64,000 nucleotides of DNA from Cyanobium sp. CACIAM 14. GTDB lineage: Bacteria; Cyanobacteriota; Cyanobacteriia; PCC-6307; Cyanobiaceae. Where the stretch lies: positions 62,001 to 126,000 of the forward strand of contig JMRP01000002.1 of NCBI GenBank assembly GCA_000708525.1. Reading direction: 5' to 3'. The notes under the pieces are model-generated. The model saw only the letters and a list, made by a program, of their open reading frames with translations. It was not told where the DNA came from and searched no databases. Within the stretch, counting starts at the first letter, position 1; every line of letters begins with the position of its first letter. A program made the position numbers and the translations under genes. This document shows, piece after piece, positions 37,652-47,178 of the stretch.

Positions 37652-38427
37652 ATGGCCGGCCACAGCAAATGGGCCCAGATCAAGCGCACCAAGGCGGTGG
37701 TGGATGCGAAGCGGGGGGCGGTCTTCACCCGCCTGGGGCGGGAGATCACGGTGGCCGCCCGGGGCGGTGCTGATCCCGCCGGCAACTTCCAGCTGCGCAC
37801 GGCCATCGAGAAGGCCAAGGCGGCGGGGGTCCCCAACGCCAACATCGAGAGGGCCATCGCCAAGGGGAGCGGCCAGGGGGGCGGGGACGCCGATCTGTTC
37901 GAGGCGGTGCGCTACGAGGGCTACGGCCCGGGCGGGGTGGCCGTGCTGGTGGAGGCACTCACCGACAACCGCAACCGCACCGCCGCCGACCTGCGGCTGG
38001 CCTTCGGCAAGCACGGCGGCAACCTCGGCGAGACCGGCTGCGTCAGCTACCTGTTCGATCAGCGGGCCGTGGTGCGGCTGGCCCTGCCGTCCGCCGACGA
38101 GGAGGCCCTGCTCGAGACCCTCCTGGCACTGGAGGGAAGGGGGGGGCGGTGGCGCTGGGCTACGCGATCGAGGCCGATGGCGTGGACGTGTTCGGGTCAT
38201 TCGCCGATCTCGAGGCGCTGCAGGACGGGCTGAGGGACCTGGGGCTGCCGGTGGCCGGCTGGGAACATCGCTGGATCCCCTCTCTCCCCTGCCGGATCGA
38301 GGACGGGGCGGTGCTGGCTGCCTGCCTGCGCATGCTCGACACCCTGGAGGATCTCGACGACGTGCGCAGCGTGACCTCCAATCTGGAGGCGGACGATGCC
38401 CTGATGGAGGCGGCCATGGCCGGCTGA
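37652..38427 (+). pseudogene. yebC: YebC/PmpR family transcriptional regulator, interrupted by a frameshift
   Basis: The first frame begins [39 protein letters not shown] and continues [43 protein letters not shown] and [22 protein letters not shown], all diagnostic of YebC/PmpR. At the run of eight G (38139-38146) the frame shifts and the rest ([14 protein letters not shown] ... DDVRSVTSNLEADDALMEAAM) is read in the frame that includes a GTG at 38149. Total length is then normal, about 250 residues. Members act as transcription or translation-related regulators. An indel error in the G run is the simplest explanation. Confidence 0.88.
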
Positions 38428-38431
38428 GCCG

Positions 38432-39187
38432 TCAGGCCATGGCGGCCTTGTCGGCGATCACGCTGAGGGCGCGATGGTGCTGCAGCCAGCTGGCGGGCAG
38501 CTCCGGGCTGGGCGGCTCCCACAGAGCCCGGCGCAGCACCGACGCCTTCTCGCCGCCCGTCACCACCAGAACCACTCGGCGGGCCGCGAGGATCTCCGCC
38601 AGCCCGAGGGTGATGGCCCGCCGCGGCACGGCCTCCGGATCCCCACCGAAGGCTGCGGCGTTCTGCCGGCGGGTCTGGTCGCTGAGTTCCACACAGCGGC
38701 AAGGGGCCGACGCCCCGCAGGGCGGTTCGTTGAAGCCCACGTGCCCATTGAGCCCGAGGCCCAGCAGCTGCAGACCGATGCCTCCCGCCCGCCGCAGTTC
38801 CGTGGCGTAGCGCCGCGCCTCGGCGTCCGGATCGGCCGCACGTCCGTCGGGGAGCCGCACCCGGCCCGGGGCGAGACCGAGCGGCCGCTCCAGCTGGTGG
38901 GCCATGGTGGCGGCGAAGGAGGCCGGGTCCCCCGGCGCCAGGCCCACGTAGTCATCGAGGTTGAAGCTCCACCATCCGTCCCGCACCACGGCGGCCAGCC
39001 CTGGGGGCAGGCGCCTCAGCCGGCGGGCCAGGGCGGCATAGACCGGGGCCATGGTGCGTCCGGTGGCCAGACCCAGGGGCCGGTCCGGCCGGAGGCGATC
39101 GGCCAGCAGCAGGGCCGCCACCCGCTCGGCCACGGCCTCGGGACCGGCCAGCACGACGGGGGTGATGGAGGAGTGGCTGGGCCTCAA
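38432..39187 (-). CDS. Glucosamine-6-phosphate deaminase/6-phosphogluconolactonase-like protein
   Basis: About 251 residues from TTG 39187, 10 bp after the spoIID-like stop. NagB-fold signatures: PLGLATGRTMAPVYAALARRL, VVRDGWWSFNLDDYVGLAPGDPASFAATMAHQLERPLGL, LQLLGLGLNGHVGFNEPPCG with the catalytic Asp/Glu/His region, and RRAITLGLAEILAARRVVLVVTGGEKASVL. GlcN6P deaminase activity (amino-sugar catabolism) is the most likely call. The frame is open to 39271, but that would overlap the upstream gene by 74 bp with Ser/Thr-rich low-complexity sequence. Confidence 0.8.
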   Translation of the reverse strand: MRPSHSSITPVVLAGPEAVAERVAALLLADRLRPDRPLGLATGRTMAPVYAALARRLRRLPPGLAAVVRDGWWSFNLDDYVGLAPGDPASFAATMAHQLERPLGLAPGRVRLPDGRAADPDAEARRYATELRRAGGIGLQLLGLGLNGHVGFNEPPCGASAPCRCVELSDQTRRQNAAAFGGDPEAVPRRAITLGLAEILAARRVVLVVTGGEKASVLRRALWEPPSPELPASWLQHHRALSVIADKAAMA

Positions 39188-39197
39188 GCGGTCCTGC

Positions 39198-40526
39198 TCA
39201 GAGGGACGAGTAGGGAAGGATCCTGACGCCCTGGTAGTAGTGCTGGAGGATCTCCCGGTAGTCCTCGCCACGCAGGGCCAGACCGTAGGCCCCCCACTGG
39301 CTCATCCCCACCCCGTGGCCGAAGCCGCGGCCGTTCACCACCAGCACCGGCGCCGCCGCGGGCCGGGGTGCCAGCCAGGGGGTTTGCAGCAGTCCGGCGG
39401 ACAGGGAGTCCATGCCGGCGGGTGTGTACAGCCCCGGCAGGGCCGGCAGTGGGGGCGGGAAGCGATAGGCCTGGGGCGGAGCCTCGAAGGCGAAGCTGGC
39501 CAGGGTGCTGCGCAGGCCCAGCCGCTGGCGCAGCTCCGGCCCGGAGAGCAGCAGGGAGCCCCCGGGGCCCGTCACCCGGGCCTGGCGGATGCGGCCCGAG
39601 CTGGTGGTGGAGAGCACCTCGATGCGGAAGGCGCCGCCGATCTCGCGGAAGGCCGCCGCCAGCTGGTCGGGCTCGATGCGCACCTGCCAGGCATGGACCG
39701 GGCTGACCTCGTCGTAGTCGGGGACGCTCACCAGGTAGGGCAGCTGCTGGCGCCAGATCTCGCCGCTGTTCTCCGTCAGGCCGCCGCTGCTGCTGTGGAA
39801 GACCGCATTGATCAGCTCCGACCCGTGCACCAGCACCTGGGACCGCGTGCTGCGCACCGCTTCGCGGGTGGAGTCCGTTTCCGTTTCCACCCCCTTGTAG
39901 ACCTGGCTGGCCACCGTGGCCTTCAGGTCGAAGGGAGCCGCCGGCCGCCGCTGGCGCAGGGCATAGGTGCGCGCCGCCACCGCCTGGGCCCGCAGGGCCG
40001 CCAGGGGCCAGGTGGCGGGCATTTCGCTGCCGACCACGCTGGGCAGGTAGCTCTCGACGTCGATCAGGTTGATCGCCTGCAGCCGGTCGCCCTCGCTGCG
40101 TACCAGCAGACGGCCGCGGTAGCGACGTTGCTTGAGGGTGAGAAGGGCCTCGTCGTCCCCGCCCGGCGCCGGCGCGGCATCGATCAGGGCCTGCTGCAGA
40201 GGCAGCGACAGGCGGCGCGGAGCCCCGGCCGGTCCCTGCAGCAGAGCCTCCATGGCGGGCCCGCTGCGGCTCAGCTGCAGCCGTTCCCCCGGGGCCAGCT
40301 CCAGCAGGGTGCGTCCCCGGCCGTCACCGACCCGCAGGGAGGCGTGGCCGGCCTCGAGCTCCAGGCTGGGGGCCTCCTGCAGCAGCACCCGCACCTCCGC
40401 CTCGGGGGCGGCTGCCTGCAGCGGCGGCGACGTCGCCAGGGCGATCGGGAGCAGCGCCAGGGGCAGGCCGGCGCTCCATCCGGGGCGGAGGAGGGACACG
40501 GGGGGGGCCAAGCGACAACGTCGCAT
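39198..40526 (-). CDS. SpoIID/LytB domain protein, exported
   Basis: A 442-residue protein from ATG 40526. Signal peptide MRRCRLAPPVSLLRPGWSAGLPLALLPIALATSPPLQAAA. SpoIID domain: YRGRLLVRSEGDRLQAINLIDVESYLPSVVGSEMPATWPLAALRAQAVAARTYAL, with the catalytic-type Glu in GSEMP, then VFHSSSGGLTENSGEIW. The C-terminal block GRGFGHGVGMSQWGAYGLALRGEDYREILQHYYQGV is also characteristic. SpoIID is a lytic transglycosylase on denuded glycan; in cyanobacteria a peptidoglycan-remodelling role is assumed. Confidence 0.87.
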   Translation of the reverse strand: MRRCRLAPPVSLLRPGWSAGLPLALLPIALATSPPLQAAAPEAEVRVLLQEAPSLELEAGHASLRVGDGRGRTLLELAPGERLQLSRSGPAMEALLQGPAGAPRRLSLPLQQALIDAAPAPGGDDEALLTLKQRRYRGRLLVRSEGDRLQAINLIDVESYLPSVVGSEMPATWPLAALRAQAVAARTYALRQRRPAAPFDLKATVASQVYKGVETETDSTREAVRSTRSQVLVHGSELINAVFHSSSGGLTENSGEIWRQQLPYLVSVPDYDEVSPVHAWQVRIEPDQLAAAFREIGGAFRIEVLSTTSSGRIRQARVTGPGGSLLLSGPELRQRLGLRSTLASFAFEAPPQAYRFPPPLPALPGLYTPAGMDSLSAGLLQTPWLAPRPAAAPVLVVNGRGFGHGVGMSQWGAYGLALRGEDYREILQHYYQGVRILPYSSL

Positions 40527-40654
40527 TGTGACCGCGAGATCCGGCCGTGACCACTGCGCCGGCCGGAGGACCGGCCGCCTCATCGGCCGCCTCACCGGCT
40601 GCAGCGGCGGCCGCGCCGATGCCATGGCAGCATGCGGCCTGAGGCACCTTGGGT

Positions 40655-41602
40655 GTGCAGGTCACCTTCCTGGGAACCAGTTCCGGCGTTCCCACCCGCG
40701 GCCGCAATGTCTCCGCCGTGGCCCTGCGCCTCCCCCAGCGGGCGGAGCTCTGGCTGTTCGACTGCGGTGAGGGCACCCAGCACCAGTTCCTGCGCAGCGA
40801 GCTGAGGGTGTCCCAGCTGCGCCGCATCTTCATCACCCACATGCACGGGGACCACGTCTTCGGTCTGCCCGGCCTGCTGGCCAGCCTGGGACTGGCGGGG
40901 AACTGCCCGGGCATCGATCTCTACGGTCCCGATCCCCTGCGCGATTACCTCGACGGGGTGATGCGCACCTCCTCCACCCGCATCGGCTACCCCCTGGGCG
41001 TCCACCGGGTGCGGGAGGCGGCCGCCCGGGGGAGCCTGCTGCTCGACGACGACGACATCAGCGTGCGCTGCGCTCCGCTCACCCACCGGGTGCCGGCCTA
41101 CGCCTACCGGGTGGACCAGAAGGAGCGTCCCGGCCGCTTCGACGTGGAGCGCGCCCGCGCCCTGGGCATCCCTCCCGGCCCGGTCTACTCCGAGCTGAAG
41201 GCGGGGCGCAGCGTCACCCTCGATGACGGGCGGGTGATCCGGGGGGAGACCCTCTGCGGTCCCCCAAGGCCGGGATGCAGCATCGTGTACTGCACCGACA
41301 CCGTCTTCAGCGAGGCGGCGGTGACGCTGGCGCGGGGCGCCGACCTGCTGATCCACGAATCCACCTTCGCCCACGGGGAAGCGGACCTGGCCATCGCCCG
41401 TCAGCACTCCACCAGCACCATGGCGGCCCAGACGGCTCTGGAAGCGGGGGTGAAGCAACTGGTCCTGACGCACCTGAGCCCCCGCTACGTCGCCGGCAAT
41501 CCCGTCACCCCGGACGATCTGGTGAGCGAGGCCCGGGCCATCTTCCCCGAGACGATCGTGGCCAGGGATTTCCTCAGCCTCGAGCTGGGGGCGGCCGGCT
41601 GA
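40655..41602 (+). CDS. rnz: Ribonuclease Z
   Basis: A 315-residue metallo-beta-lactamase-fold endonuclease that matures tRNA 3' ends. [25 protein letters not shown] at the N-terminus, [17 protein letters not shown], and the zinc motif [18 protein letters not shown] (THxHxDH). Later ligands lie in [24 protein letters not shown] and [13 protein letters not shown] 40655 fits the normal family start; a TTG two codons upstream (40649) is possible. All four zinc-binding regions are intact. Confidence 0.93.
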   Translation: MQVTFLGTSSGVPTRGRNVSAVALRLPQRAELWLFDCGEGTQHQFLRSELRVSQLRRIFITHMHGDHVFGLPGLLASLGLAGNCPGIDLYGPDPLRDYLDGVMRTSSTRIGYPLGVHRVREAAARGSLLLDDDDISVRCAPLTHRVPAYAYRVDQKERPGRFDVERARALGIPPGPVYSELKAGRSVTLDDGRVIRGETLCGPPRPGCSIVYCTDTVFSEAAVTLARGADLLIHESTFAHGEADLAIARQHSTSTMAAQTALEAGVKQLVLTHLSPRYVAGNPVTPDDLVSEARAIFPETIVARDFLSLELGAAG

Positions 41603-41698
41603 GCCTGCAACAGTTCGCGTGATTCCGTTCCGGGACACCCGTCGCCCGTGATACAAGTCCTCAGTCGCGGTCCGACCGCCATTTCGCCGGCTTCCTCC

Positions 41699-42256
41699 AT
41701 GGCCCCCCTCTCTCCCGCAGCCGCCCGTCGTCCAGCCCTCCCCGGTTCCGCCGTCGGCCGCTCCGCCCTCCGTGCCATCGCCCGGGTTCTGCTGATCCTG
41801 CCCCTGGCCCTGATGGTCTGCTTCGCTGGCCCGGCGGCCGCGGCCCAGTGGAGCGCCGAGGATCTCACCGTGACGGCCTCCCCCGACGGCAGCCTGGTGA
41901 CCTTCAGCGAGAAGGAGATCAAGACCGGTCGCAAGCTCTTCAACGAGAGCTGTGGCAGCTGCCATGCCGGTGGCATCACCAAGACCAACCAGAACGTCGG
42001 CCTGGATCCTGAAACCCTGGCCCTGGCCACGCCCGCCCGGGATTCGGTGGAGGCTCTGGTCGACTACATGAAGGACCCCACGTCCTACGACGGCGAATAC
42101 AGCATCTCCGACATCCATCCCAGCCTGAGGAGCAGCGATGTGTTCGTGAAGATGCGCGACCTGGACGACGAGGATCTGCGACTGATCGCTGGCTACATCC
42201 TGGTGGCCCCCAAGGTGCAGGGCGTCCAGTGGGGCGGCGGCAAGATCTACTTCTGA
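41699..42256 (+). CDS. psbV: Photosystem II cytochrome c-550
   Basis: About 185 residues from ATG 41699 (an in-frame GTG at 41648 would add 17). Signal region ARVLLILPLALMVCFAGPAAAA directs the protein to the thylakoid lumen. The mature protein carries the haem-binding CGSCH in KLFNESCGSCHAGGITKTNQNVGLDPETLALATPARDSVEALVDYMKDPTSYDG and ends VQGVQWGGGKIYF, typical PsbV. It stabilises the oxygen-evolving Mn4CaO5 cluster with PsbO/PsbU. A terminator follows at 42312-42340. Confidence 0.95.
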   Translation: MAPLSPAAARRPALPGSAVGRSALRAIARVLLILPLALMVCFAGPAAAAQWSAEDLTVTASPDGSLVTFSEKEIKTGRKLFNESCGSCHAGGITKTNQNVGLDPETLALATPARDSVEALVDYMKDPTSYDGEYSISDIHPSLRSSDVFVKMRDLDDEDLRLIAGYILVAPKVQGVQWGGGKIYF

Positions 42257-42311
42257 CCCACCACGGGATCCGCTGACCTTCCAGGGGCCACCCACCTCCT
42301 CCCTCCCAGCG

Positions 42312-42340
42312 GCCGGCGGCCCATGGCTCGCCGGCTTTTT
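42312..42340 (+). terminator. Intrinsic terminator after psbV
   Basis: GCCGGCG at 42312-42318 pairs with CGCCGGC at 42329-42335, followed directly by five T. It ends just before the convergent small gene at 42354. Confidence 0.82.
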
Positions 42341-42353
42341 CATGGCTGCGCGT

Positions 42354-42737
42354 TCAGAGCGCCGGCGTGGGGTCCGGAGGGGCCAGGTTGCCCGGGTCCA
42401 TCGAGGCCGGCAGCTTGCTGTACCACCACTCCTGCAGGGCCGGCGAGAGCCGCTGGGGGAAGAGGGTGATCACGGTGCGGGTGGGCCTGGCGCCCGGCTG
42501 GAGCAGCTCCACCGCGTAGGAGGGGCAGCGGCGGGCGGCCAGGTCCGGCACGAAGCGACGGCCGACGCGGCGCCAGCTGGGCTCCTTGCTGTGCCAGGCA
42601 AGCCGGCAGCAGGGCCAGGGCAGCTCCTCGCGGTCGAACAGCCGGCAGCAGGGTCCGAGGACCCGGAAGCTGTACTGGCCGCCGGGGCTGGGGTGCTCGC
42701 TGCCGGAGGCCAGCACGCTGTCCACCTGGAGAGACAT
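42354..42737 (-). CDS. Small cysteine-containing hypothetical protein
   Basis: A 127-residue protein from ATG 42737 (MSLQVDSVLASGSEHPSPGGQYSFRVLGPCC). It contains two paired cysteines, GPCCRLF and PWPCCRLAW, plus RRCPSYAVELLQPG, suggesting a small metal- or redox-active domain. No family name can be given with confidence. Its ATG sits directly behind the T-run of the petF terminator, so its expression may depend on read-through or on a promoter inside petF's 3' end. Confidence 0.65.
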   Translation of the reverse strand: MSLQVDSVLASGSEHPSPGGQYSFRVLGPCCRLFDREELPWPCCRLAWHSKEPSWRRVGRRFVPDLAARRCPSYAVELLQPGARPTRTVITLFPQRLSPALQEWWYSKLPASMDPGNLAPPDPTPAL

Positions 42738-42738
42738 G

Positions 42739-42761
42739 AAAAAGCCACCCCGGAGGGTGGC
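42739..42761 (-). terminator. Intrinsic terminator after petF
   Basis: Read on the minus strand: stem GCCACCC, loop TCCG, stem GGGTGGC (42761-42744), followed by five T (42743-42739). A perfect short hairpin 55 bp after the petF stop. It abuts the ATG of the next gene, leaving no room for a ribosome binding site outside the hairpin. Confidence 0.88.
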
Positions 42762-42815
42762 GGAAAAGGACGGTGCGATCAAGGGCCGATCCCTGGGGAC
42801 CGGCTCGGAGGGAGC

Positions 42816-43115
42816 TCAGTAGAGCTCTTCCTCGGTGTGGGTCTTGATGGTGCAGTCGGAGGTGGGGTAGGCCACGCAGGTGAGGACGAAGCCGGCCTCG
42901 ATCTGGTCGTCGTCCAGGAAGCTCTGGTCCGACTGGTCGACGGTGCCGGAGGTGAGCTTGCCGGCGCAGGTGGAGCAGGCACCCGCACGGCAGGAGTAGG
43001 GCAGATCGATGCCCTGCTCTTCGGCGGCGTCGAGGATGTACTGGTCGTCGGGAACCTCGATGGTCTTGTTCAGGCCCTCACTTTCATTGACGAGGGTGAC
43101 CTTGTAGGAAGCCAT
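42816..43115 (-). CDS. petF: Photosynthetic [2Fe-2S] ferredoxin I
   Basis: A 99-residue electron carrier from PSI to FNR, FTR and other acceptors. Canonical sequence: [54 protein letters not shown] with Cys-x4-Cys-x2-Cys and the distal Cys in [15 protein letters not shown]; acidic C-terminus HTEEELY. Isolated, with its own terminator at 42739-42761 and a 142-bp upstream space holding its promoter. Confidence 0.97.
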   Translation of the reverse strand: MASYKVTLVNESEGLNKTIEVPDDQYILDAAEEQGIDLPYSCRAGACSTCAGKLTSGTVDQSDQSFLDDDQIEAGFVLTCVAYPTSDCTIKTHTEEELY

Positions 43116-43257
43116 GGAAGAGATTGGAGCTCACAGACGCCTGGCAGCCAGGCCCTGTAGGACTCGCCCTTCCTACATCCGAAAGGGGGCGGATCTGGCC
43201 AACTGAAACGCTCAGGCCGGGAAGCCCAATCAAAGCCAGGACACACATCAGCGTGCC

Positions 43258-44211
43258 TTATGCAACATCCGGGGCGTTCCTGATGCGCAGCAGCGCCCAG
43301 CGATCCTGATCCACCCGCTGCGTGACCCGCCAGCCCGCTGCGGCCAGAGCCCTTTCCAGGGCCGGGATCTGATCCACCAGCAGGCCGCTGAGCAGACCCA
43401 CGCCCGTCGGGGTCAGCAGCCGCGGGAAGGAGGGGATCAGCGCTTCGATCACCGGCGCCAGGATGTTGCAGAGCAGCAGATCCGCAGGGCGATCCTCCAG
43501 CAGTTCCGCCAGCACCTCCGCCGAGCCCGTCGCCACCGTGAGGCCCCGGCCCGGCGAGGCGGCGTCGAAGCCGTTGAGGGCGGCGTTCTCCCGCGTGGCC
43601 CGCTCCGCCAGGGAATCGGTGTCGGCGGCGGCCACGGAGGCCGCCCCCAGGCGCAGGGCGGCGAGCCCCAGGATGCCGCTGCCGCAGCCCAGATCGGCCA
43701 CCCGCAGCCCCTGCAGAGCGGGCCCCTCAGCGGCCCGGTCCCTCTCGGCGGCGAGGGCTTCCAGCGCCTCCAGGCAGAGGCGGGTGGTGGGATGGCTGCC
43801 GGTGCCGAAGGCGCTGCCCGGGTCGATGCGGATCACAAGGCGGGCGCTGTGTTCGGCAGGAACCTCCAGCCAGGCCGGCAGCACCAGCAGCCGCTCGCTC
43901 ACCGGATCCGGTTGCCAGTGGCGCTTCCAGCTGAGGCTCCAGTCCTCGTCGGCCTGCCGCTGCCAGCGGATCGGCCCAGGGGCCAGGCCGAAGGGAGCCC
44001 CCAGGGGCTCCAGGGCCCGCTCCAGATGCTGCCGCTGGTCGGCGGGCCAGTCGCTCTCGGGCAGCCACGCCAGCAGCTGCCGGTGCTCCGGGGTCTCGGG
44101 GGCGTGCTGCAGGGCGATGCGGCTGACGCCGAGCTGCGGCAGCTTCCAGAGCAGGGAATCCTCCAGCTCGGCCGGAGCGGCCATCTCCAGCCGCCACCAG
44201 ACCGGACCCAT
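43258..44211 (-). CDS. prmA: Ribosomal protein L11 methyltransferase
   Basis: A 317-residue SAM-dependent enzyme that methylates L11. The N-terminal recognition domain is followed by the class I methyltransferase core: IDPGSAFGTGSHPTTRLCLEAL (PrmA signature), LRVADLGCGSGILGLAALRLGA (SAM motif I), AADTDSLAERATRENAALN and LLLCNILAPVIEALIPSF (motif IV N-I-L). ATG 44211 overlaps the serA stop by one base (TGATG), so the two genes are coupled. Confidence 0.92.
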   Translation of the reverse strand: MGPVWWRLEMAAPAELEDSLLWKLPQLGVSRIALQHAPETPEHRQLLAWLPESDWPADQRQHLERALEPLGAPFGLAPGPIRWQRQADEDWSLSWKRHWQPDPVSERLLVLPAWLEVPAEHSARLVIRIDPGSAFGTGSHPTTRLCLEALEALAAERDRAAEGPALQGLRVADLGCGSGILGLAALRLGAASVAAADTDSLAERATRENAALNGFDAASPGRGLTVATGSAEVLAELLEDRPADLLLCNILAPVIEALIPSFPRLLTPTGVGLLSGLLVDQIPALERALAAAGWRVTQRVDQDRWALLRIRNAPDVA

Positions 44212-45797
44212 CAGAGGGTGACCGGGTGGGCGGTCTGGATGCCGTTGATGGCGTGGATCACCGCCAGCAGGCGTGGGGGGATCGGATCGTCGAGGCTCAG
44301 CACCATGACGGCGTCCCCGCGCACGATGCGCCGTCCCACCTGCATCGAGGCGATGTTGACGTTGTGCTCCCCGAGCACCGATCCCAGCTGGCCGATGATG
44401 CCGGGCATGTCCCGGTGACGGGTGAAGAGCATGTGGCGGCTGGGGGTCACGTTCACCGGGAACTCGTCGATGGAGGTGATGCGCAGTTCCCCGTCGCTGA
44501 ACACCGCCCCGGTGACGCTGTGGTTCCCCCGCGGGCTGCGGGAACTGAGCTGGAGCGAGCCGCCGGCGAAGTCCCGGCTGGCTTCATCCTTCACCTCCAG
44601 TACGTGGATGCCGCGCTCCCTGGCCTCCAGGGTGGCGTTGACGTAGTTGATGCTGTCCCCGAGCGCGGTGGAGAGGATCCCCTTGAGGGAGGCCACCACC
44701 AGGGGCTGGGGCGGATGGGAGGCGAATTCCCCCTGGAGGCGCACCTCCAGTTCGCTGATCTGGCCGCCGGCGAGCTGGCTGAGAAGCAGTCCCAGCGTTT
44801 CCGCCAGCTGCAGGTGGGGCTTGAGCTGCTCCATCACCTCCGGCGTCAGCCCGGGGATGTTGACGGCGCTGCGGGCCGGCAGGCCCAGCAGGACGTCGCG
44901 GATCTGTTCGGCCACGTCGATGGCCACGTTTTCCTGGGCTTCCTCGGTGGAGGCCCCCAGGTGGGGGGTGAGGATCAGGCGTTCCCGGACCCCGCGCAGG
45001 GGGGAATCGGCCGGCAGCGGTTCGGTGGCGTAGACGTCGAGGGCCGCGCCGGCGATCACCCGGTGTTCCACCGCCTCGGCCAGGGCCTGCTCGTCGATGA
45101 TGCCGCCGCGGGCGCAGTTCACCAGCCGGGCCGTGGGCTTCATGGTGGCCAGCAGCTCGGCGTTCACCAGGTTCTCGGTGTCCGGCGTGCGGGGCAGGTG
45201 CAGGCTGATGTAGTCGGCCTCCGCGAACAGCTGGGGCAGAGGCAGCAGCCGCACCTGCAGCATCTGGGCCCGCTCGGCGGAGATGAACGGGTCGTAGGCG
45301 GCCACATCCATGCCCAGCGCCCTGGCGACCCGGGCCACGTGGGAGCCGATCTTGCCGAGACCGACCACCCCCAGGATCTTCTTGTAGAGCTCGTTGCCCA
45401 CGTAGGTCTTGCGGTCCCAGCCTCCCGCCATCGTGCTGGCGTGGGCATGGGGCACATGCCGGGAGAGGGAGAGCATCAGCGCCAGGGCGTGCTCGGCGGC
45501 GGCGATCGTGTTGCCTTCCGGCGAGTTGACCACGATCACTCCGCGCCGGGTGGCGGCGCCGACGTCGACGTTGTCGACCCCCACCCCGGCACGGCCGATG
45601 ATGCGCAGATGGCCGGCGGCCTCGATCACCTCCGCGGTCACCTGGGTGCCGGAGCGGATCATCAGGGCCTCGTAGTCGCCGATGCAGGCCACAAGCTCCG
45701 CGGGGCTGAGGCCCGTGCGCACATCGACCTGGGCGACCTGGGAGAGGATGTCGATTCCCGTCTGGTCGATGGGATCGGAGACCAGAACCTTCGTCAT
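44211..45797 (-). CDS. serA: D-3-phosphoglycerate dehydrogenase
   Basis: A 528-residue enzyme for the first step of phosphorylated serine synthesis. Catalytic domain: [75 protein letters not shown] (NAD+), [18 protein letters not shown] with the substrate Arg, and [17 protein letters not shown] with the catalytic His. A long intervening domain and a C-terminal ACT domain ([11 protein letters not shown]-like region, [27 protein letters not shown]) make it the long form, likely serine-responsive. Confidence 0.95.
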   Translation of the reverse strand: MTKVLVSDPIDQTGIDILSQVAQVDVRTGLSPAELVACIGDYEALMIRSGTQVTAEVIEAAGHLRIIGRAGVGVDNVDVGAATRRGVIVVNSPEGNTIAAAEHALALMLSLSRHVPHAHASTMAGGWDRKTYVGNELYKKILGVVGLGKIGSHVARVARALGMDVAAYDPFISAERAQMLQVRLLPLPQLFAEADYISLHLPRTPDTENLVNAELLATMKPTARLVNCARGGIIDEQALAEAVEHRVIAGAALDVYATEPLPADSPLRGVRERLILTPHLGASTEEAQENVAIDVAEQIRDVLLGLPARSAVNIPGLTPEVMEQLKPHLQLAETLGLLLSQLAGGQISELEVRLQGEFASHPPQPLVVASLKGILSTALGDSINYVNATLEARERGIHVLEVKDEASRDFAGGSLQLSSRSPRGNHSVTGAVFSDGELRITSIDEFPVNVTPSRHMLFTRHRDMPGIIGQLGSVLGEHNVNIASMQVGRRIVRGDAVMVLSLDDPIPPRLLAVIHAINGIQTAHPVTL

Positions 45798-45892
45798 GTC
45801 CGGCAGCTGTGCGGGGGGCGGGGGCGGAGAGGAGTACGCCCCAGGGGGGCAGGCCGGAGGTGCAGTGTAGAGAGCGGTGTGTTGGCAGGTTC

Positions 45893-46396
45893 ATGTCCCT
45901 GAGCGTGGTGGTCGTGCTGGACGACCGCGAGCGGCTCCGCGAGCTGCGGGAGCGGCTGGAGGCCCTCCAGCCGGCCTTGGGCCGGGTGCTGGCGATCGGC
46001 AGCGGTGAGGCGTCCCTTTCCGCAGCCGACCGTCTGGATCCGGCCGCCGCCCGGCGGCGGCGCCAGCGTTCGATGGCGCTCTGGCTCCTGCCCTTCGGCT
46101 TCCTGGCCGGGCTCACCTTCACCCAGATCACCGACCTGCGGACCTTCAGCTTCGCCGGGGCCTGGGGAGAGCCCCTGATCGGGGGGCTGCTGGGCATGGG
46201 ATCGGGATGGCTGGGCAGCTTCGCCGCGGCCGCCAGCGTCAGCTCCGAGGCGGACGACCGCATCCGCATCCTGCGCAACCGGCTGGAGGAAGGCTGCTGG
46301 CTGCTGCTGGTGGAGGCCCTCCCTGGGCTGGACATTCCCTGGACCACGATCCAGCAGGCGCGGCCGAAGGCGGTCGTGCGCCTGGACGACACCTGA
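45893..46396 (+). CDS. Two-helix membrane protein, conserved hypothetical
   Basis: A 167-residue protein from ATG 45893 (MSLSVVVVLDDRERLRELRERLEAL). An N-terminal alpha/beta part precedes two hydrophobic segments: ALWLLPFGFLAGLTFTQITDL and GEPLIGGLLGMGSGWLGSFAAAAS. A C-terminal soluble part follows (RIRILRNRLEEGCWLLLVEAL). This resembles a conserved cyanobacterial family of unknown function. Its stop overlaps the S4 gene's ATG by one base. Confidence 0.68.
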   Translation: MSLSVVVVLDDRERLRELRERLEALQPALGRVLAIGSGEASLSAADRLDPAAARRRRQRSMALWLLPFGFLAGLTFTQITDLRTFSFAGAWGEPLIGGLLGMGSGWLGSFAAAASVSSEADDRIRILRNRLEEGCWLLLVEALPGLDIPWTTIQQARPKAVVRLDDT

Positions 46397-47178
46397 TGGG
46401 CGCCAAGCTGCCGCATCGGGACCTGCTGGCGGGAAGCCGCCATCCCCAGGCTCTGGAGGATCTGCTCACTCTGGCCGAAACGGCTCTGCGCACCTGGGAG
46501 CCTCAGGCCAGCGGCTTCCTGGCGGCAGCGGTGCGGGAGGAGGCCGAGGCCCGGCTCGGGGGGCTCAGCGAGCTCAACCTCGCCAGCGAGGGCGGATTCC
46601 AGGGCGCCGAGCGCCGCTGCCTGCTGCTGGCGCGGGCAGGCTCGGAGCCGCCGGCCCCGGCGCTGCTGGGGCTGGAGATCAGCGGCAATTTTCTCTTCGA
46701 TCCCGCCACCGTCGCCGACATGGTGGCGGGACTGGAGCGGGCCGGAGCCGCCGATGGCGATCTCGGCGATCTCTGGCTGCGGGGCGACCGGGGCGCCCAG
46801 GCCATCGTGTCGGCGGCCCTGGCCGCCCGCCTGGATGGGAGGGAAGGGCTGGTGCGCACGGTGCCGGTGCGCTTCGAGGCACGCCCGATCGGGGAGCTCT
46901 CGTTGCCTTCTCTCCGCAAGCCCCGGGAAATCACCACGGTGGAGGCGTCCCTGCGGCTGGACGCCCTGGCCTCCGCCGGCTTCGGTCTGTCCCGCAACCG
47001 CATGGCGGCCCTGATCCGCCAGGGGGCGGTCCGTCTCGACTGGCAGCTGGTCACCAGCCCCAGCCGGGAACTGGCCGTGGGCGCCAGGGTCCAGCTGGCG
47101 GAGAAGGGCGAACTGGTGATCCTGGCGATCGATCCCACCCGCCGCGAGCGCTTCCGCATCCTCATGGAGCGGCGCTGA
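46396..47178 (+). CDS. Photosystem II S4 domain protein (YlmH-like)
   Basis: A 260-residue protein from ATG 46396. The N-terminal two-thirds (GAKLPHRDLLAGSRHPQALEDLLTLAETAL, ... SGNFLFDPATVADMVAGLERAG ... IPV-like RTVPVRFEARPIGELSLPSLRKPREITTVEASLRLDALASAGFGLSR) matches the cyanobacterial photosystem II S4 family. The C-terminal S4 RNA-binding domain reads RNRMAALIRQGAVRLDWQLVTSPSRELAVGARVQL. The molecular role is unknown; an association with PSII is claimed for the family name, and an rRNA or mRNA ligand is plausible. Confidence 0.82.
   Translation: MGAKLPHRDLLAGSRHPQALEDLLTLAETALRTWEPQASGFLAAAVREEAEARLGGLSELNLASEGGFQGAERRCLLLARAGSEPPAPALLGLEISGNFLFDPATVADMVAGLERAGAADGDLGDLWLRGDRGAQAIVSAALAARLDGREGLVRTVPVRFEARPIGELSLPSLRKPREITTVEASLRLDALASAGFGLSRNRMAALIRQGAVRLDWQLVTSPSRELAVGARVQLAEKGELVILAIDPTRRERFRILMERR

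Noticed and set aside
44226-45902. A 558-codon plus-strand frame opposite serA
   Set aside because: Antisense shadow of a fully conserved enzyme.
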